Shown here: one piece after another, positions 23,690 to 34,499 of the stretch
Layout: every line of letters begins with the position of its first letter
How positions within the stretch are numbered: the stretch's first letter is position 1
Assembly: GCA_038363925.1 (NCBI GenBank)
Contig: JAQQWL010000003.1
Coordinates: forward strand, 248,001-312,000
From: Apiospora phragmitis
Taxonomy: Eukaryota; Ascomycota; Sordariomycetes; Amphisphaeriales; Apiosporaceae
Direction of reading: 5' to 3'
DNA length: 64,000 nucleotides
Made by a program: the position numbers and the translations under genes
Notes under the pieces: generated by a model
Told to the model about the DNA's origin: nothing
Databases searched by the model: none
What the model saw: only the letters and a program-made list of their open reading frames with translations

Positions 23690-26086
23690 CGAGAGGATAA
23701 ACAATAGAAAGTTGATGCTATGTCCGCGAGCCATATAAGCAGTAAAATATTCTGCTCCCCACAGAATAGCAGTACAGCCATCATAAGGACAACCAAAAGA
23801 TTCAGGCTGCTTAGCCAAGTGCTGGCTACGAATATGCCTGGCCAGGCTGTCGATCCGCCATACCTTCTGCCGTTGGGCATTGCCCACCTCGTGATCGGCC
23901 TATTTGCAAAAGGGGCAAAATAGCATCGAGCGCGCGGCTGAATGGCTAGGGCTTAAACTTATCCTGCTAGACTCCATATCCGCGGGCGGAGTAAGTATCA
24001 TAGGACCTCCGGGAGGCTTTAGTATTCCTTCCCCCCTCCCAGGTTTAGATTTCGCTTTTTAGCAGGGGCTCTCTCGTCGTTTCGAAAGCCGCGCTAATGT
24101 ATTAATAAGGCTTATACGGAGCTAATATAAACTGTCTCTATTACATACTTCGGCGGCTAGTGAGAATAAACGAGCAACCTTTACGCGCTTAGGAAAGTTA
24201 TATTCAATGGACGGAGGGGCCAGTAACGTGGATAAGCGGATGCCACGGCGCTGTTTCTCAATCTTATCGGAGTGGAATGTTTCGTGGAACTCCTTAATTA
24301 CGGTTTTAAATCGCTTGTCCCGCAACTTCTTTATTAAATTATTAATCCCGTTTTAAAATACTTTCCGGCGGTTATACAACTCCGGTATCTTAATATCCGT
24401 GGCGGCTTTAATACGATTATTAATACCGTCTCTTTCTAAGCGTAATTTATCGAGCTATAAATTTATATTAACTTTATACTTTTACTGATCGGTAAGCTTT
24501 ATCGGAGCGTAACTATTCCGGACGAGTCGGCCCATGAGATGTACGAAATCTAACTACAGGTCGCCGCTAAACATAATAGCTTATATGTCTATATTAATAA
24601 AGTAAGTTATATAATATCGAGTATAGGTTAACGAATCTCTAAGCTTATACCCTATAGCCTTATTCTTCTTTTCGAGGCTAAGCGCCTCTATAGTAGGTTA
24701 ATAGTATATTCGGTTTAGTTTTAACGAAATAAGGGTCTTACTATACAGTTTTTTACTAGATCTACGTCGAATGTCGTAGAACTCTAACCTCTTAGCATAT
24801 CTAAGAGCACGCTTAAGCCGGACTAGATAATTACGAACTTTCTTATACGTAAGAGCCTTTGCGAGTAATATTTTAACGCCGTTCGCTAACTCTACGTCTC
24901 GGAAGATGGGACGGTTTAGCCACTCTTTTTCCACCGTAATTTAAGCCGATCGGACTCTGGCAGAACGACTAAGTCGTAAATCTCCCCTATAGATCCGAAT
25001 GGGTTAAAGAACGCATCGTCCGTAAAGGCTAACGACAATATATACAGGACCGGATTATGTAGTAGCGTGTCTTCCTCGTAAAACCCGAATTTCTTAGGAT
25101 CGCGCGAGCCTCCTATCTTTTTGACGTTCACGAGGTCCACGACTAGCCCTAGGCGCGACCGCGTTTCCTCCGTCGCCGGGAGGGAAAAGCTGAAATAGTA
25201 CATCTCTATAGCGTAAATACCCGATCAGTACGTCGGGCCTAGTGGAAGTAATACCGGCGACGATAAGTATAAGAGCTAGTTAAACACGGAGCCGCTTATA
25301 GGTATAGACCTCTTCGTTTTTAACTTAGTGGTAGTGTAAAATCAAATCCAAGTCGGAAACGAAAAGACCTGTTTTATCCTTTTTTAACGTGTTAAGATTA
25401 AATATAAGCGTGAGCACCGCATATATCCACTAAGCTACGTAAGTCGGGGCGCCGACCAAGGCAATAGCGGTATATTTATATTATTAATATTATAAAGAAC
25501 TCCCCTATTTATATAACGTTTCGTTTCTCTCGTATAAAATATATAAAGATTATTCTAGTAGGTTATAATAAACGATTCTTTTTTGATCCCGCCTTTCAAG
25601 GATTTAACCCTCTAATAGAGATACCCCTTAAAAATAGCAGCATCGCAAGCTTATAAAGTAGCTCTAGGTTTATAAAGTAATATCTCGTAACCTAGCAAAG
25701 CTGCCCTTTCTTCATCCTTTATTTCCTCGCAAAACCTGAAGGAATATATTAACTCATTCTACGCATTTAAAACGGGCCGATATAATATACAGCTACCATT
25801 TTTAATTCTTAGTATCTATTACCCTGGTGGTCTTAAGGTCGTAATTAGCCACAGTAGGGCCCTCGATTCGACATTAATCAATAAACTACTACAAAAGGCT
25901 GCGTTTATCAATATCGCCTTCGCCCGAGGCATAGCCAGAGTCGGGCAGAGAAGCTGCGCTAAGGTCCAAGTCCGAGTCTAACCCCGCGCTATCTTCCTCA
26001 AGTTCGGCATTACTATCTGTGCCTAAACTAAGGGAAGATATCGAACCCGAGCCGGAACCTATAGCTCTCGGTATCGTAGTAAACAT
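23690..26086 (-). pseudogene. Decayed DUF3435 (tyrosine-recombinase-like) protein
   Basis: Four minus-strand segments follow a fungal DUF3435 protein in order. An N-terminal acidic tail ends in PDSGYASGEGD (26086-25889). A catalytic-domain part reads ITSTRPDVLIG and then LVVDLVNVKKIGGSRDPKKFGFYEEDTLL followed by NPVLYILSLAFTDDAFFNP (25290-24916). Next come WLNRPIFRDVE and FYDIRRRSSKKLYS (24934-24698). The C-terminal part reads LLAPPSIEYNFPKRVKVARLF (24325-24122) and ends in a C2H2-like zinc finger (LARHIRSQHLAKQPESFGCPYDGC, 23887-23690). DUF3435 proteins resemble Crypton tyrosine recombinases, and one branch drives Starship elements. Here frames shift near 25,205 and 24,935, Gly codons have become Arg/Lys/Ser, and stops abound, so the gene is dead. 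Confidence 0.82.
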
Positions 26087-26539
26087 TACCGCCTTACTAA
26101 CGGTTCTTATATTACGCTAGCATCCCGCGGACCTCATCGAGTATTATTAAATAAAACCCCGCTAGCCTATAGGTAATCGGGCACATTAATATTATCGTTA
26201 ACCTCGCGGGGTATCGGGCAGTTAGGATCGTGTCCTTCGGCAGAGGGGGCTTATTGCCACGGGGTAGGTTGCTAGCTCGAGTATTTCGGAGCACGCCTTT
26301 CCGCTATCTCGCCCGTCTGGGCACGTTGGAGAATCGAGGCGACATACGATACGCTAGAGAGTATTGAAGACTTCAAGAGCGGAAGGCGGAGGTACGGCTC
26401 AGTCTCAGAAGCTAGATCGGAGGAGGAAGAGTAAGTATGGGTAACGGGTGTGTGTATGCGTGTGAAAGATGCAACGAGGAGGAGCTCGACAGTATTAGAC
26501 CTAGGGAGAAGGGAAAGGTGAGAGACAAAGCAGCACCCC

Positions 26540-26930
26540 AAGTAGGGAGGGACGCAAGCGACTATTCAAATGCATGTTGACGAGTGCGCAGAGAGCCAGA
26601 AGTAGATGCTACATCGAGGGGAGAAAGTATTGGTATGTACCAAGGCAGCGAGCGTCGCAAAAGGTGAGCAGAAAAGTAAGCCAAGCTAGAGGGGTCAAGA
26701 CAGAAATGGCCAACGGTCGGAGGTGGCGTGAGTCTATAAAAGAGTCGGTAAACAGAGGTGGCCAAAAGCCTGGTTAGGAAGGCGGTCAGACTAGGTTGAC
26801 TTTAGGGAAGGCGGTGAACGATTTGCGGGATAGCTGTTTGGCAGGCGGGTGGGTCCGAGCGTGTGGAATGACCGCCGGATTAGGAGGCACTTCCTGCTTA
26901 AAACGGCGGCAAATCCACATCGACGCACAT
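26540..26930. other. GC-richer island inside the RIP region
   Basis: About 390 bases here have clearly higher GC than either side and few TA steps. The open frames on both strands (for example 26574-26777 +) look like by-products of the GC content and show no domain. The right-hand copy of the direct repeat lies inside it. The island may be single-copy sequence never targeted by RIP, or a promoter or terminal region of the DUF3435 unit. Confidence 0.55.
26676..26820 (+). repeat. Direct repeat flanking the DUF3435 relic, copy B
   Basis: This is the better-preserved copy of the repeat at 23226-23336. Its paired motifs AAGGCGGTCAGA and AAGGCGGTGA start at 26779 and 26808. Unlike copy A it keeps a high GC content. 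The two copies are about 3.5 kb apart and enclose the DUF3435 relic. Confidence 0.65.
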
Positions 26931-28795
26931 TATTATAGCTATTTTAATATATAAATTAATAATACTTATTTTAATTTTTATTACTTATTTTTTTATAATA
27001 ATATTATTATACGATAAGTAATATAAAATTAACTTATAATACGTAATTAGTTTAAAAAGTATCGTAATATTTTTATATTAAAACTTTATTTTTATTATAA
27101 CCGAGATCCCTTTTTTATAAATTTTTATTTATAGCGTCGTATAAGAGGTATTAGTTTTATAAAACTTAATAACTATTTCTATATAAAATCCTACTCCGAT
27201 TCCTATATAGAATCCTACCCTTAAAATTCCGGCTGCCCCACGCCGTACGGGTATATTTTATAGAATCGCTATACGATTCCATGTATAATACATGTTAAGC
27301 TATAATACTATTATATAATATACATAAAAAAAGAGCCGACGCGGCCGGTCGTATTATACCTATTTTTATTTTATTCTTATATATATAAAAAAAGAAATTA
27401 AAAAAAAAATAGGTCGCCGATTAAAATCGGCATATAAAATATAAATTTAAAAATAATTTATTTTATTTATTTTTTCACGGTCGTTAATTATTATTTTAAT
27501 TTAAACAAATCTCGATATACTTAAAATAAAAACACGCGAGGTATAACGCGCTAATTAATCGCGTTACTTTATTACGTATTATTTTATTATAAGCCGAGGG
27601 GGGCGAGCTTATATATTATACCGAATTACGAAGTTATTCTACCCTAATAACCGGCGGAATAATACCTAGGTTTATAAATTACCGGGCCGGATTTATAATA
27701 CCTCGCTTAGGCTATAATATTACGGCCACTAACCGCGCTACTAATTATATTAATATAAACGCGTTTATATTATAAAAGCGTACGGCGATCACAACGACGG
27801 TATCCTAAATAACAGCCGGCTAGATACGACCTTAAAGAGTAGTAAAGATAATATCACGTAAAGGATCACGGGGATCATTAAAGACGGCGAAGTGAGCCAG
27901 TGATCTAACTAATGAGAGGATTACTTAGATTATTAAAATACGAAGGTAAGCTAAGTGATCTAACGGATTAATAAAGGAGGAAATTAAATATATAACGACG
28001 GACGTTCTTTATATATTCTATATAAATACTTTTTACTTTAGTAATTAATTTAAATATTAATCTTAACTTATTAATAAAGTAAATAACCTTAATAAAACTA
28101 TTATAAATACTTTTAAAGCCTACGTACTTTAATTACCTTCGTTTTTATAAGCTATTACCTATTATATCGATAAAAGCGACTTCTATCGTACGTTTAGATA
28201 CTCTCTCGTATTATTAACATAAACCTTAGTACGTCTTACTAAGTTTCTTTTAAAACCCGGATAGCGTTCGTTACACTACGCCCTTTAATTACCTTTATTC
28301 TTACGAACTATTACTTATTATATCGATAAAAGCGGACTTTTATTACACGTTTAAATACTCTCTCGTATTATTAATATAAACCCTAGTACGTTTTACTAAG
28401 TTTCTTTTAAAACCTAGATAGCGTTCGTTATAATAAGCTCGTATATTATATCGAATCGCGAAATTATTCTATTTAAATAACTAGCGAAATAATACTTAAG
28501 ATATAATATATCGCTATAGCTTTTTATATACTTAATTTCGAGTTATTTTAAAATATTTAAAGCGTTAAATTAAACCTTTTTCTTTATTTTTTTAATTCTA
28601 TACTTATTAAAAGAGAAAAGTTAATATAAAACTAATTATAAAAAAGTTAATTAAAAATACGTAACTCGTTTATATACGCAGCTCGCTTATAAAGTACGTT
28701 ATATAGATTAAAGATAGCTGTTATAATCTTTATAACAAGATCAGGGATAATCTGACTTAGTAATTTAGACCTTAAGAGCCTATACACCCCTAGTC
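26931..28795. other. Extremely AT-rich sequence with internal repeats, no gene
   Basis: This is among the most AT-rich parts of the window. It holds a tandem duplication (28120-28432), a short tandem pair at 27889-27966 (GAAGTGAGCCAGTGATCTAAC-type units about 53 bases apart) and a direct repeat of about 62 bases (27604-27666 and 28434-28495). No coding relic is recognisable. It ends about 50 bases from the stop codon of the oxoprolinase gene. Confidence 0.6.
28120..28432 (+). repeat. Tandem duplication, 156-157 base unit
   Basis: Two adjacent units (28120-28275 and 28276-28432) align end to end. Each begins CTACG(T/C)(A/C)CTTTAATTACC and ends GCGTTCGTTAYA. Differences are mainly C/T, plus one extra G in the second unit. 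Confidence 0.85.
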
Positions 28796-31700
28796 CTACG
28801 AGGAAGCCTCCTGGGCAGTAGCATAGGCATGGAAGCTCCCCGTAGCCCTCGGGTAAGTCACCTCGGCCTTCTTTGTCTCCTCATTGACATGGTTGCTATC
28901 CGCCTCAAATCTCACAATACGATCGATCTCGTCCTCGGCAAAGTCATCCGGCTGGCCCCAGCCGCCACCGCCGGGCGTGTGGATAACGCAGCGGTCCCCT
29001 GTCTGCATATCGACCTGGCCGCGACTGCCGATGTTGATCCAGCGATCTCCTCCGTCCTCGCCCTCTCCGTCGCGGCGCTGAACCCAGTAGTTGGCGCCCG
29101 AGGACCCGCCCTCGCCGCCGAACATACCGTACGGCCGGTGAACGCGCCGCTCCGTGATGAGCCCGAACGTCAGCGGGCGCCGGCACTCCCAGTCGCGCAC
29201 GACGCCGTCCCCGCCGCTGAACTGGCCGCGGCCACCGCTGCCCCGGCGGATCGAGAACTCGCGCAGGAGGACCGGGTACCGTTTCTCAATGATCTCGACG
29301 TCGGTGGTGCGCGTGTTGGTCATGTGCACCTGCACGGCCTTTTGGTTTTGTGTTAGCTCTCTTTTTCATCTGTTTTATTGCAGAGCCCCTTCGCGCTTGA
29401 AGAAGCCCTGAGGAGAAGCCCTAAGAAGCCCTGGGGAGAAGTCCTGAAAATATACTCACGGAAGCCCCGTGCCATTTCGGACCAGCTCCTTCACCACCGC
29501 AGATGGTTTCGCCGTACCCAAACCCAAACCCATCCTTTCCGACGTCACGGTCGGTGCAATTGCCGAAGAAGCCAAAACAGTTCATGCAGCCCTGAGAACC
29601 GGCCGCGGCGCGGAAGGCCTTGAGCAGGAGGTCAACAAGACGCTGGGAGGTCAATGTGTTTCCACAGCACCTGTCAGATGTTAGCTTGATGCGCCCCACG
29701 ACCGATGTATTACCTGAGACCTGGAAGTGTGGGGAATAGCCACACTAAATCTGCTACAGACACAATCTCAAAAAAGATTCGATGAAACACAACAAAACAC
29801 AAGAGTCGGGATGCGGTACTCGCTGCAGCTCTTAAGTCCTAGCCTCCACTTACACGGCGGGCCCAGCAGAGGGGTTCAGAAAGCTGTTCCTTGGGCAGGA
29901 TGACCTTGGTCGGCGCGAGGCAGCCCTGGTTGAGCGGAATGTCGGATCCGATGAGCAGGCGCAGGGGTGTAGATGAGCGCCGAGAAGGTGATGGCGGGCG
30001 GCGCGTTCATGTTGGACAGCATCTCGCACGAGGTGCCGGTAAAGTCGAAGGTGCCGAACCCGGTCTCGTCGACGGTGATGGCGACCTGCATCATGCTGCC
30101 GTTGTCGAGATAGTCGCGGGCCTGCAGGGGCCGTCCGCCGAAGCGCCGGTACGCCCCCTCGCAGATAGTTCCGGACCGCGACCTCGGCGTTCTCCTGGAT
30201 CTTACGCATGTAGAAGTGCACCGTGCGCTTGCCGTACTCGGCCATGAGCGCGTCGATGAGCGCGCCGCCCTTGGCGTTGGCCGCGACCTGCGCCTTGAGG
30301 TCCGACAGGTTGTCGCCGAGCCGTCGGGAGCCGCTGCAATTGGGGTGCTGCCCCGGCTCGAGGAGGATCTTGACGATGCCGGCCTCGTCGAAGTGGCTGT
30401 CGCGCACCAGGAAGAAGGACTTGATTGCGGCACCCTCCTGCCAGAGCATGGTCGAATCCCTGGTGAAAGGTTAGCACATGGTCTTCAGGGAGGGGTCCTG
30501 TCGCCTCCAAACATACGGAGGCATAGAATTTCCTCGGTAACCGCCAATGTCCAGGTGATGGCCGCGAGAGGCGGTGTAGAAACAGATGGTCTTGCCATCG
30601 GAGTCAAAGACCGGGGTGATGACGGTAATGTCTAGTGCAATTAGCCTAACAGAAGCCGAGAGACATGAGAGAAAATGAGACAAATTAATTACCTGGCAAA
30701 TGAGTACCGCCCGCCTCTGGGTGATTCGAGACAAGGACGTCACCTCGTCGCAGTTCTCCCATGTGTAGATTGTGCTGGTACTTGACGGCATAGCTCATGC
30801 TGCCCAGGTGAACAGGTACATGGGCGCGTTGGCGACCAGCTCGCCGTCTGGACTGAAGATGGCACAAGAAAAATCCAGTCGCTCCTTGATGTTGAGCGAC
30901 AGGCTAGTCTTCTGGAGGGTCCGGCCCATCTGCTCAGCGATGCTCATGAACCGATGACCAAAAATGCTCAGCCTGATGGGATCCGCGACCAACTCCTGCT
31001 TGGGCTGGTTCTGCTGGGCTTTGTCATCCGCGAGGTCAATGACGACATGCGATGTCAGGATGCGAGCCTGTGCCTGCGGCACCACCACGATGGTCTGCGT
31101 ACTGTCGATGACAATGGCCGGGCCGTGAACCACCGTGCCTGGTTGCAGCTTGCCCAGGAGGTAGACTTCAGTTGGTTGTATCCCTCCATGGGCGAAGAAC
31201 ACGTTTGCCTAGATACCTGAAATTAGAACAGAAGTCGGAATGCCCTTGCCGACGCAGCTTACCGTTCCCTCTGCCGGGGTCTTTGACTTTTCAAAGTCGC
31301 CAGTCTTCAGCTCCAGCACCAACTTCTCGTTATCTCGACTGACCTCACTGCTCTTGCCCACGCCGCGAACACGGACGTCATCCACCAGGACCTTGCGGTC
31401 TTGGGGAAATACGAATGAGAGCTCCCGGAGATGTTCTCTCTCCAAGGCCGACCGCCAGTCCCCGTCGCCCGGGCTTGTATCATGAAGTTTGTATCGGTCC
31501 CATGGTAGCGAAGGTTGAGATAGACCTCGTGCACCATGTCGGACGGTCGGATCTTTTGGTTCTCGAGGCCTTCCGCGACCCTCTGCTTCAAGGCCGCGAT
31601 GCGCTTGTCGATCCTGGGCAGGGACGTCTCCGACAGGACCTCCGACGAGGGCTCCTGGGCCTCTTGCACGACCTCGGCCAAGGCCATGCCGTACGCGGAC

Positions 31701-33493
31701 AGGACGCTCGAGTACTTGTGAATGACGATGCGCCGGATGCCGAGCTTGTGCGCGATCTCGCAGGCGTGCTGGCCGCCGGCGCCGCCAAACGTGGCGAGGT
31801 TGTGCTGGGCGGTCTCGAACCCACGCGCCTCGGTGAGGGCGCGGATCGGCCGGCTCATGGACTCGTTGGCCACGTCCACAAAACCGTGGGCCACCTCCAT
31901 CGGGGTCATTTTCCTAACAGTGTCACGGTTGATCTCAGCGGTCAGCTCCTCGAACTTCTCCGCCACAATCCCCACATCCAGGGGAAGATCCTCGCTGGAC
32001 CCGAAGATGGCGGGAATACTCCGGGATCAGCCGCCCCAGGAAGAGGTTGGCGTCCGTCACGGTCAACGGCCCACCTTTCCTATACGACGCGGGGCCCGGG
32101 TGCGCACCCGCGCTGTCGGGCCCGACTTTGAAGAGTCCGTCACGCCAGAACAGCATGGAGCCGCCGCCCGCGGCGACGGTGTTGATATCCAGCTGCGGCG
32201 ACTGAATAGAGACGCCGGCGGTCGCGGTCTCGAACACATGCTCAAAGGATCCGCCGAAGCGACTCACGTCGGTGCTGGTGCCTCCCATGTCGAACCCGAC
32301 CACAGGTGATTTGCCGTCATAGGATGTCCGAGCGTGCCCTACCACGCCGCCTGGAAGATCTTGTCAGACGAAGTACCCTAAGTCTGCCTGGATGTAGACT
32401 TACCAGCCGGTCCACTGAGAATTCCCCTCAACCCGCTAAATGTCTTGTGGCTCACCAAGCCGCCGTCGCTCTGCATGAACTCGCAAGATACGCCATCCAG
32501 GTTTCCGTCTTGGAACCCGTCGGCAAAACCGGAGATGTAACGGGTAATCTCGGGGGTCAAGTACGCATCGGCCGACGCAGAGGAGCCTCGCGAAATCATC
32601 TTGATCATGTTGGCGCCCACCGAGGATGAGGTCGACACGTGGTTGAAGCCCAGCTCCTTGGCGAGCGCGGCCACTTGCTCTTCGTGCTTGGGTAGAGGGT
32701 AAGAATGGGCGAGACATATGGCCAGCGTGTCGATGCCCTTGGATTGGATGGCCTGCAGCTTGTCCCGCACCTCCGCCTCGTCGAGGGGTCGGAACGATCC
32801 GGAGCATATCGCCGGTGGAGCCCTTGACCAGCTCCCCGGGGATCTCCTCCAGAGGCGGCTGATTGTCTTTGGTCACGTCCTCATCATACTCTTCCACCGT
32901 CAGTCGCTCGGATATCTCGACGACCTCATCGTAGAGCAGCTCCGGCTTGACGATACCCAGGTCGAATAGTCTCGGACGCGACTGGTAGCCGATCTCCAGC
33001 AGATCTCCAAAGCCCTGATTGACGATCAAGGCATGCCTTGTTCCTTTTTCTTCCAGGAGTGCTGGGTGGCCGAGTCAGCTGCGCCCTTTCTTATCTCTCC
33101 AAGAGATAAGAGATTTCTATTATAATTGGATGCAGGAACACACGAAACTCACCGTTGGTGGCGACCGTCGTGCCCATGCGAAATGGAGTGGATCAGCTCC
33201 TTGGGGTAGGAGAACGCCTCGGGATCTCGGATCCGGAGATGGCCTTCAGGACCCGCCGGATGCCCTCTGCCGGGGCATCGCTGTAGTTGGCGGGGTCGAC
33301 GGACAACAGCTTGATGACAACGTCCTCTCGTCCAGGGGCAGATGCCCATACGTCGGTGAAGGTGCCGCCACGGTCTGGCCACTGCTTAGCACTCTTGTCA
33401 GACTTTTAAAACTAAGGCCAACTCACCTATTGCAAATTTGATGCTCTTTGGAGGAACGGGAGCAACTGCTGGTATGTCGACGGCCATGGTCAT
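28796..33493 (-). CDS. 5-oxoprolinase (hydantoinase A/B), frame-disrupted
   Basis: 5-oxoprolinase hydrolyses 5-oxo-L-proline to glutamate with ATP and closes the glutathione cycle in the cytosol. Nine exons are supported by GT-AG sites: 33493-33427, 33374-33153, 33061-32404, 32350-31263, 31208-30693, 30631-30517, 30459-29854, 29670-29460 and 29338-28796. Summed, they give 1,341 residues, the family size. The N-terminal half shows the hydantoinase A ATPase signature ([43 protein letters not shown]). The C-terminal half is hydantoinase B ([41 protein letters not shown]). At least nine frame corrections are needed, near 33182, 33222, 32791, 32013, 31461, 30823, 30156, 29965 and 29889. Nearly all are in runs of 2-5 identical bases, and no substitution-type stop was seen. 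The net change is zero. Start ATG at 33493; a second in-frame ATG lies six bases on. Confidence 0.88.
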
Positions 33494-34499
33494 TGAATGA
33501 GACGGCTAACGTTTTGAGTCTTGGCCTGCTACCGGGAATTGGATCTCTTGAAAATCACGAGAGCTGTTGTGGTTGATATAGGCGATGCATCGCAGCTCCG
33601 AATTTCCAAAGTCGGCATCGGAGCTATTCGGCTTGTCCTGCTGATTGGAGTCAATAACTTCAACATCAAGTCGATTCGACCTCCCCAATTTCTCTGGGCT
33701 ATCGGCACGCAGGTCTATGATTTACCCCATTCACGAATCAACCCAACTCACACGTCGCATGAGTTCAGCGCCCATACGGACCAACTCTTCGTGTTCAAAT
33801 GCCGAGCCAATGGGCAAGTTGATCGTTGACCATGCGGTACAGTGCGAGCTGCAGCGCTTACCATTCGCCCCTTTCGGTTAGGCTGACGAGAACTTGCTGC
33901 ACGTCGATTCGAACTTCCTCCCGGCAGAGGTGCCGCAAATAATTGGAGATGTCTTGGCGGGTCGGCCGCCAATAGGACGCCTGGACAGCAACCATCCCTG
34001 TATCATCCTTCCATCCTCTTATCACCGGAACCTCCAGAACCTTCAGAGTGTCGGACTATACAACGCGTACACGGCGAGAAGATCCTCCCTCCTCTTTCCT
34101 CCCGTCATCAGGCATACATATCGTACCACCTTGTGCGCACCCGTACTCTTTGCCTGATGTACAGCGAGTCCCAGACCGTGTGGATCCTGAAGATAGCACC
34201 AGGATGCACCATGCGGAGTTGATGTCGCCTATAATCCGGGGTAGTATTATCGCACTTATGCTCTAGCGTCATAGCCCAAGCTTCGCAGGCGACCGTGATA
34301 TGCCTATCTTATCGCTGGAAGATAATGCGAGAGATTGTGAATAGGAGAGCTTGGACATGCATGATTCACTCTTCAATTGTGACGGAAACTCGACATAATA
34401 CCCCGAGCCACCGCCGCCCATGTTTGTCACCTACTCTGAGTCCCGTTTCCAACTCTCCCAAAACCCAACTGACAGTCAGACTTGACTTTTTCGCCCAGA
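33494..34499. promoter_or_regulatory. Divergent promoter region, oxoprolinase/transporter
   Basis: About 1 kb separates the start codons of the oxoprolinase (minus) and the transporter (plus), with no convincing gene between them. It contains HGATAR motifs, including CTTATC at 34018-34023 and the paired site listed separately. Co-regulation is inferred from the head-to-head layout. Confidence 0.5.
34308..34325. promoter_or_regulatory. Paired inverted GATA site
   Basis: CTTATC (34308-34313) and AGATAA (34320-34325) form an inverted pair, TTATC-7-GATAA, about 175 bases upstream of the transporter ATG. Closely spaced GATA pairs are the preferred targets of the fungal nitrogen regulators AreA/NIT2. 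Binding here is inferred. Confidence 0.4.

Noticed and set aside
23690..26086. Starship captain
   Set aside because: The relic belongs to DUF3435, but captains are only one branch and sit at the 5' edge of very large elements. Here the protein has a C-terminal C2H2 finger, is dead, and is flanked by repeats only 3.5 kb apart. Calling it a captain is not justified.
1..28740. Centromere or mitochondrial insert
   Set aside because: The extreme AT content suggested either, but nuclear gene relics with Trp-to-stop changes run through it. That fits RIP-mutated repeats better. I cannot exclude that it borders a centromere.
28829..29356. 175-codon plus-strand frame opposite the oxoprolinase
   Set aside because: It is antisense to the last oxoprolinase exon and arises from the high GC of that exon. 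It has Ala/Arg/Pro-rich content without a domain.
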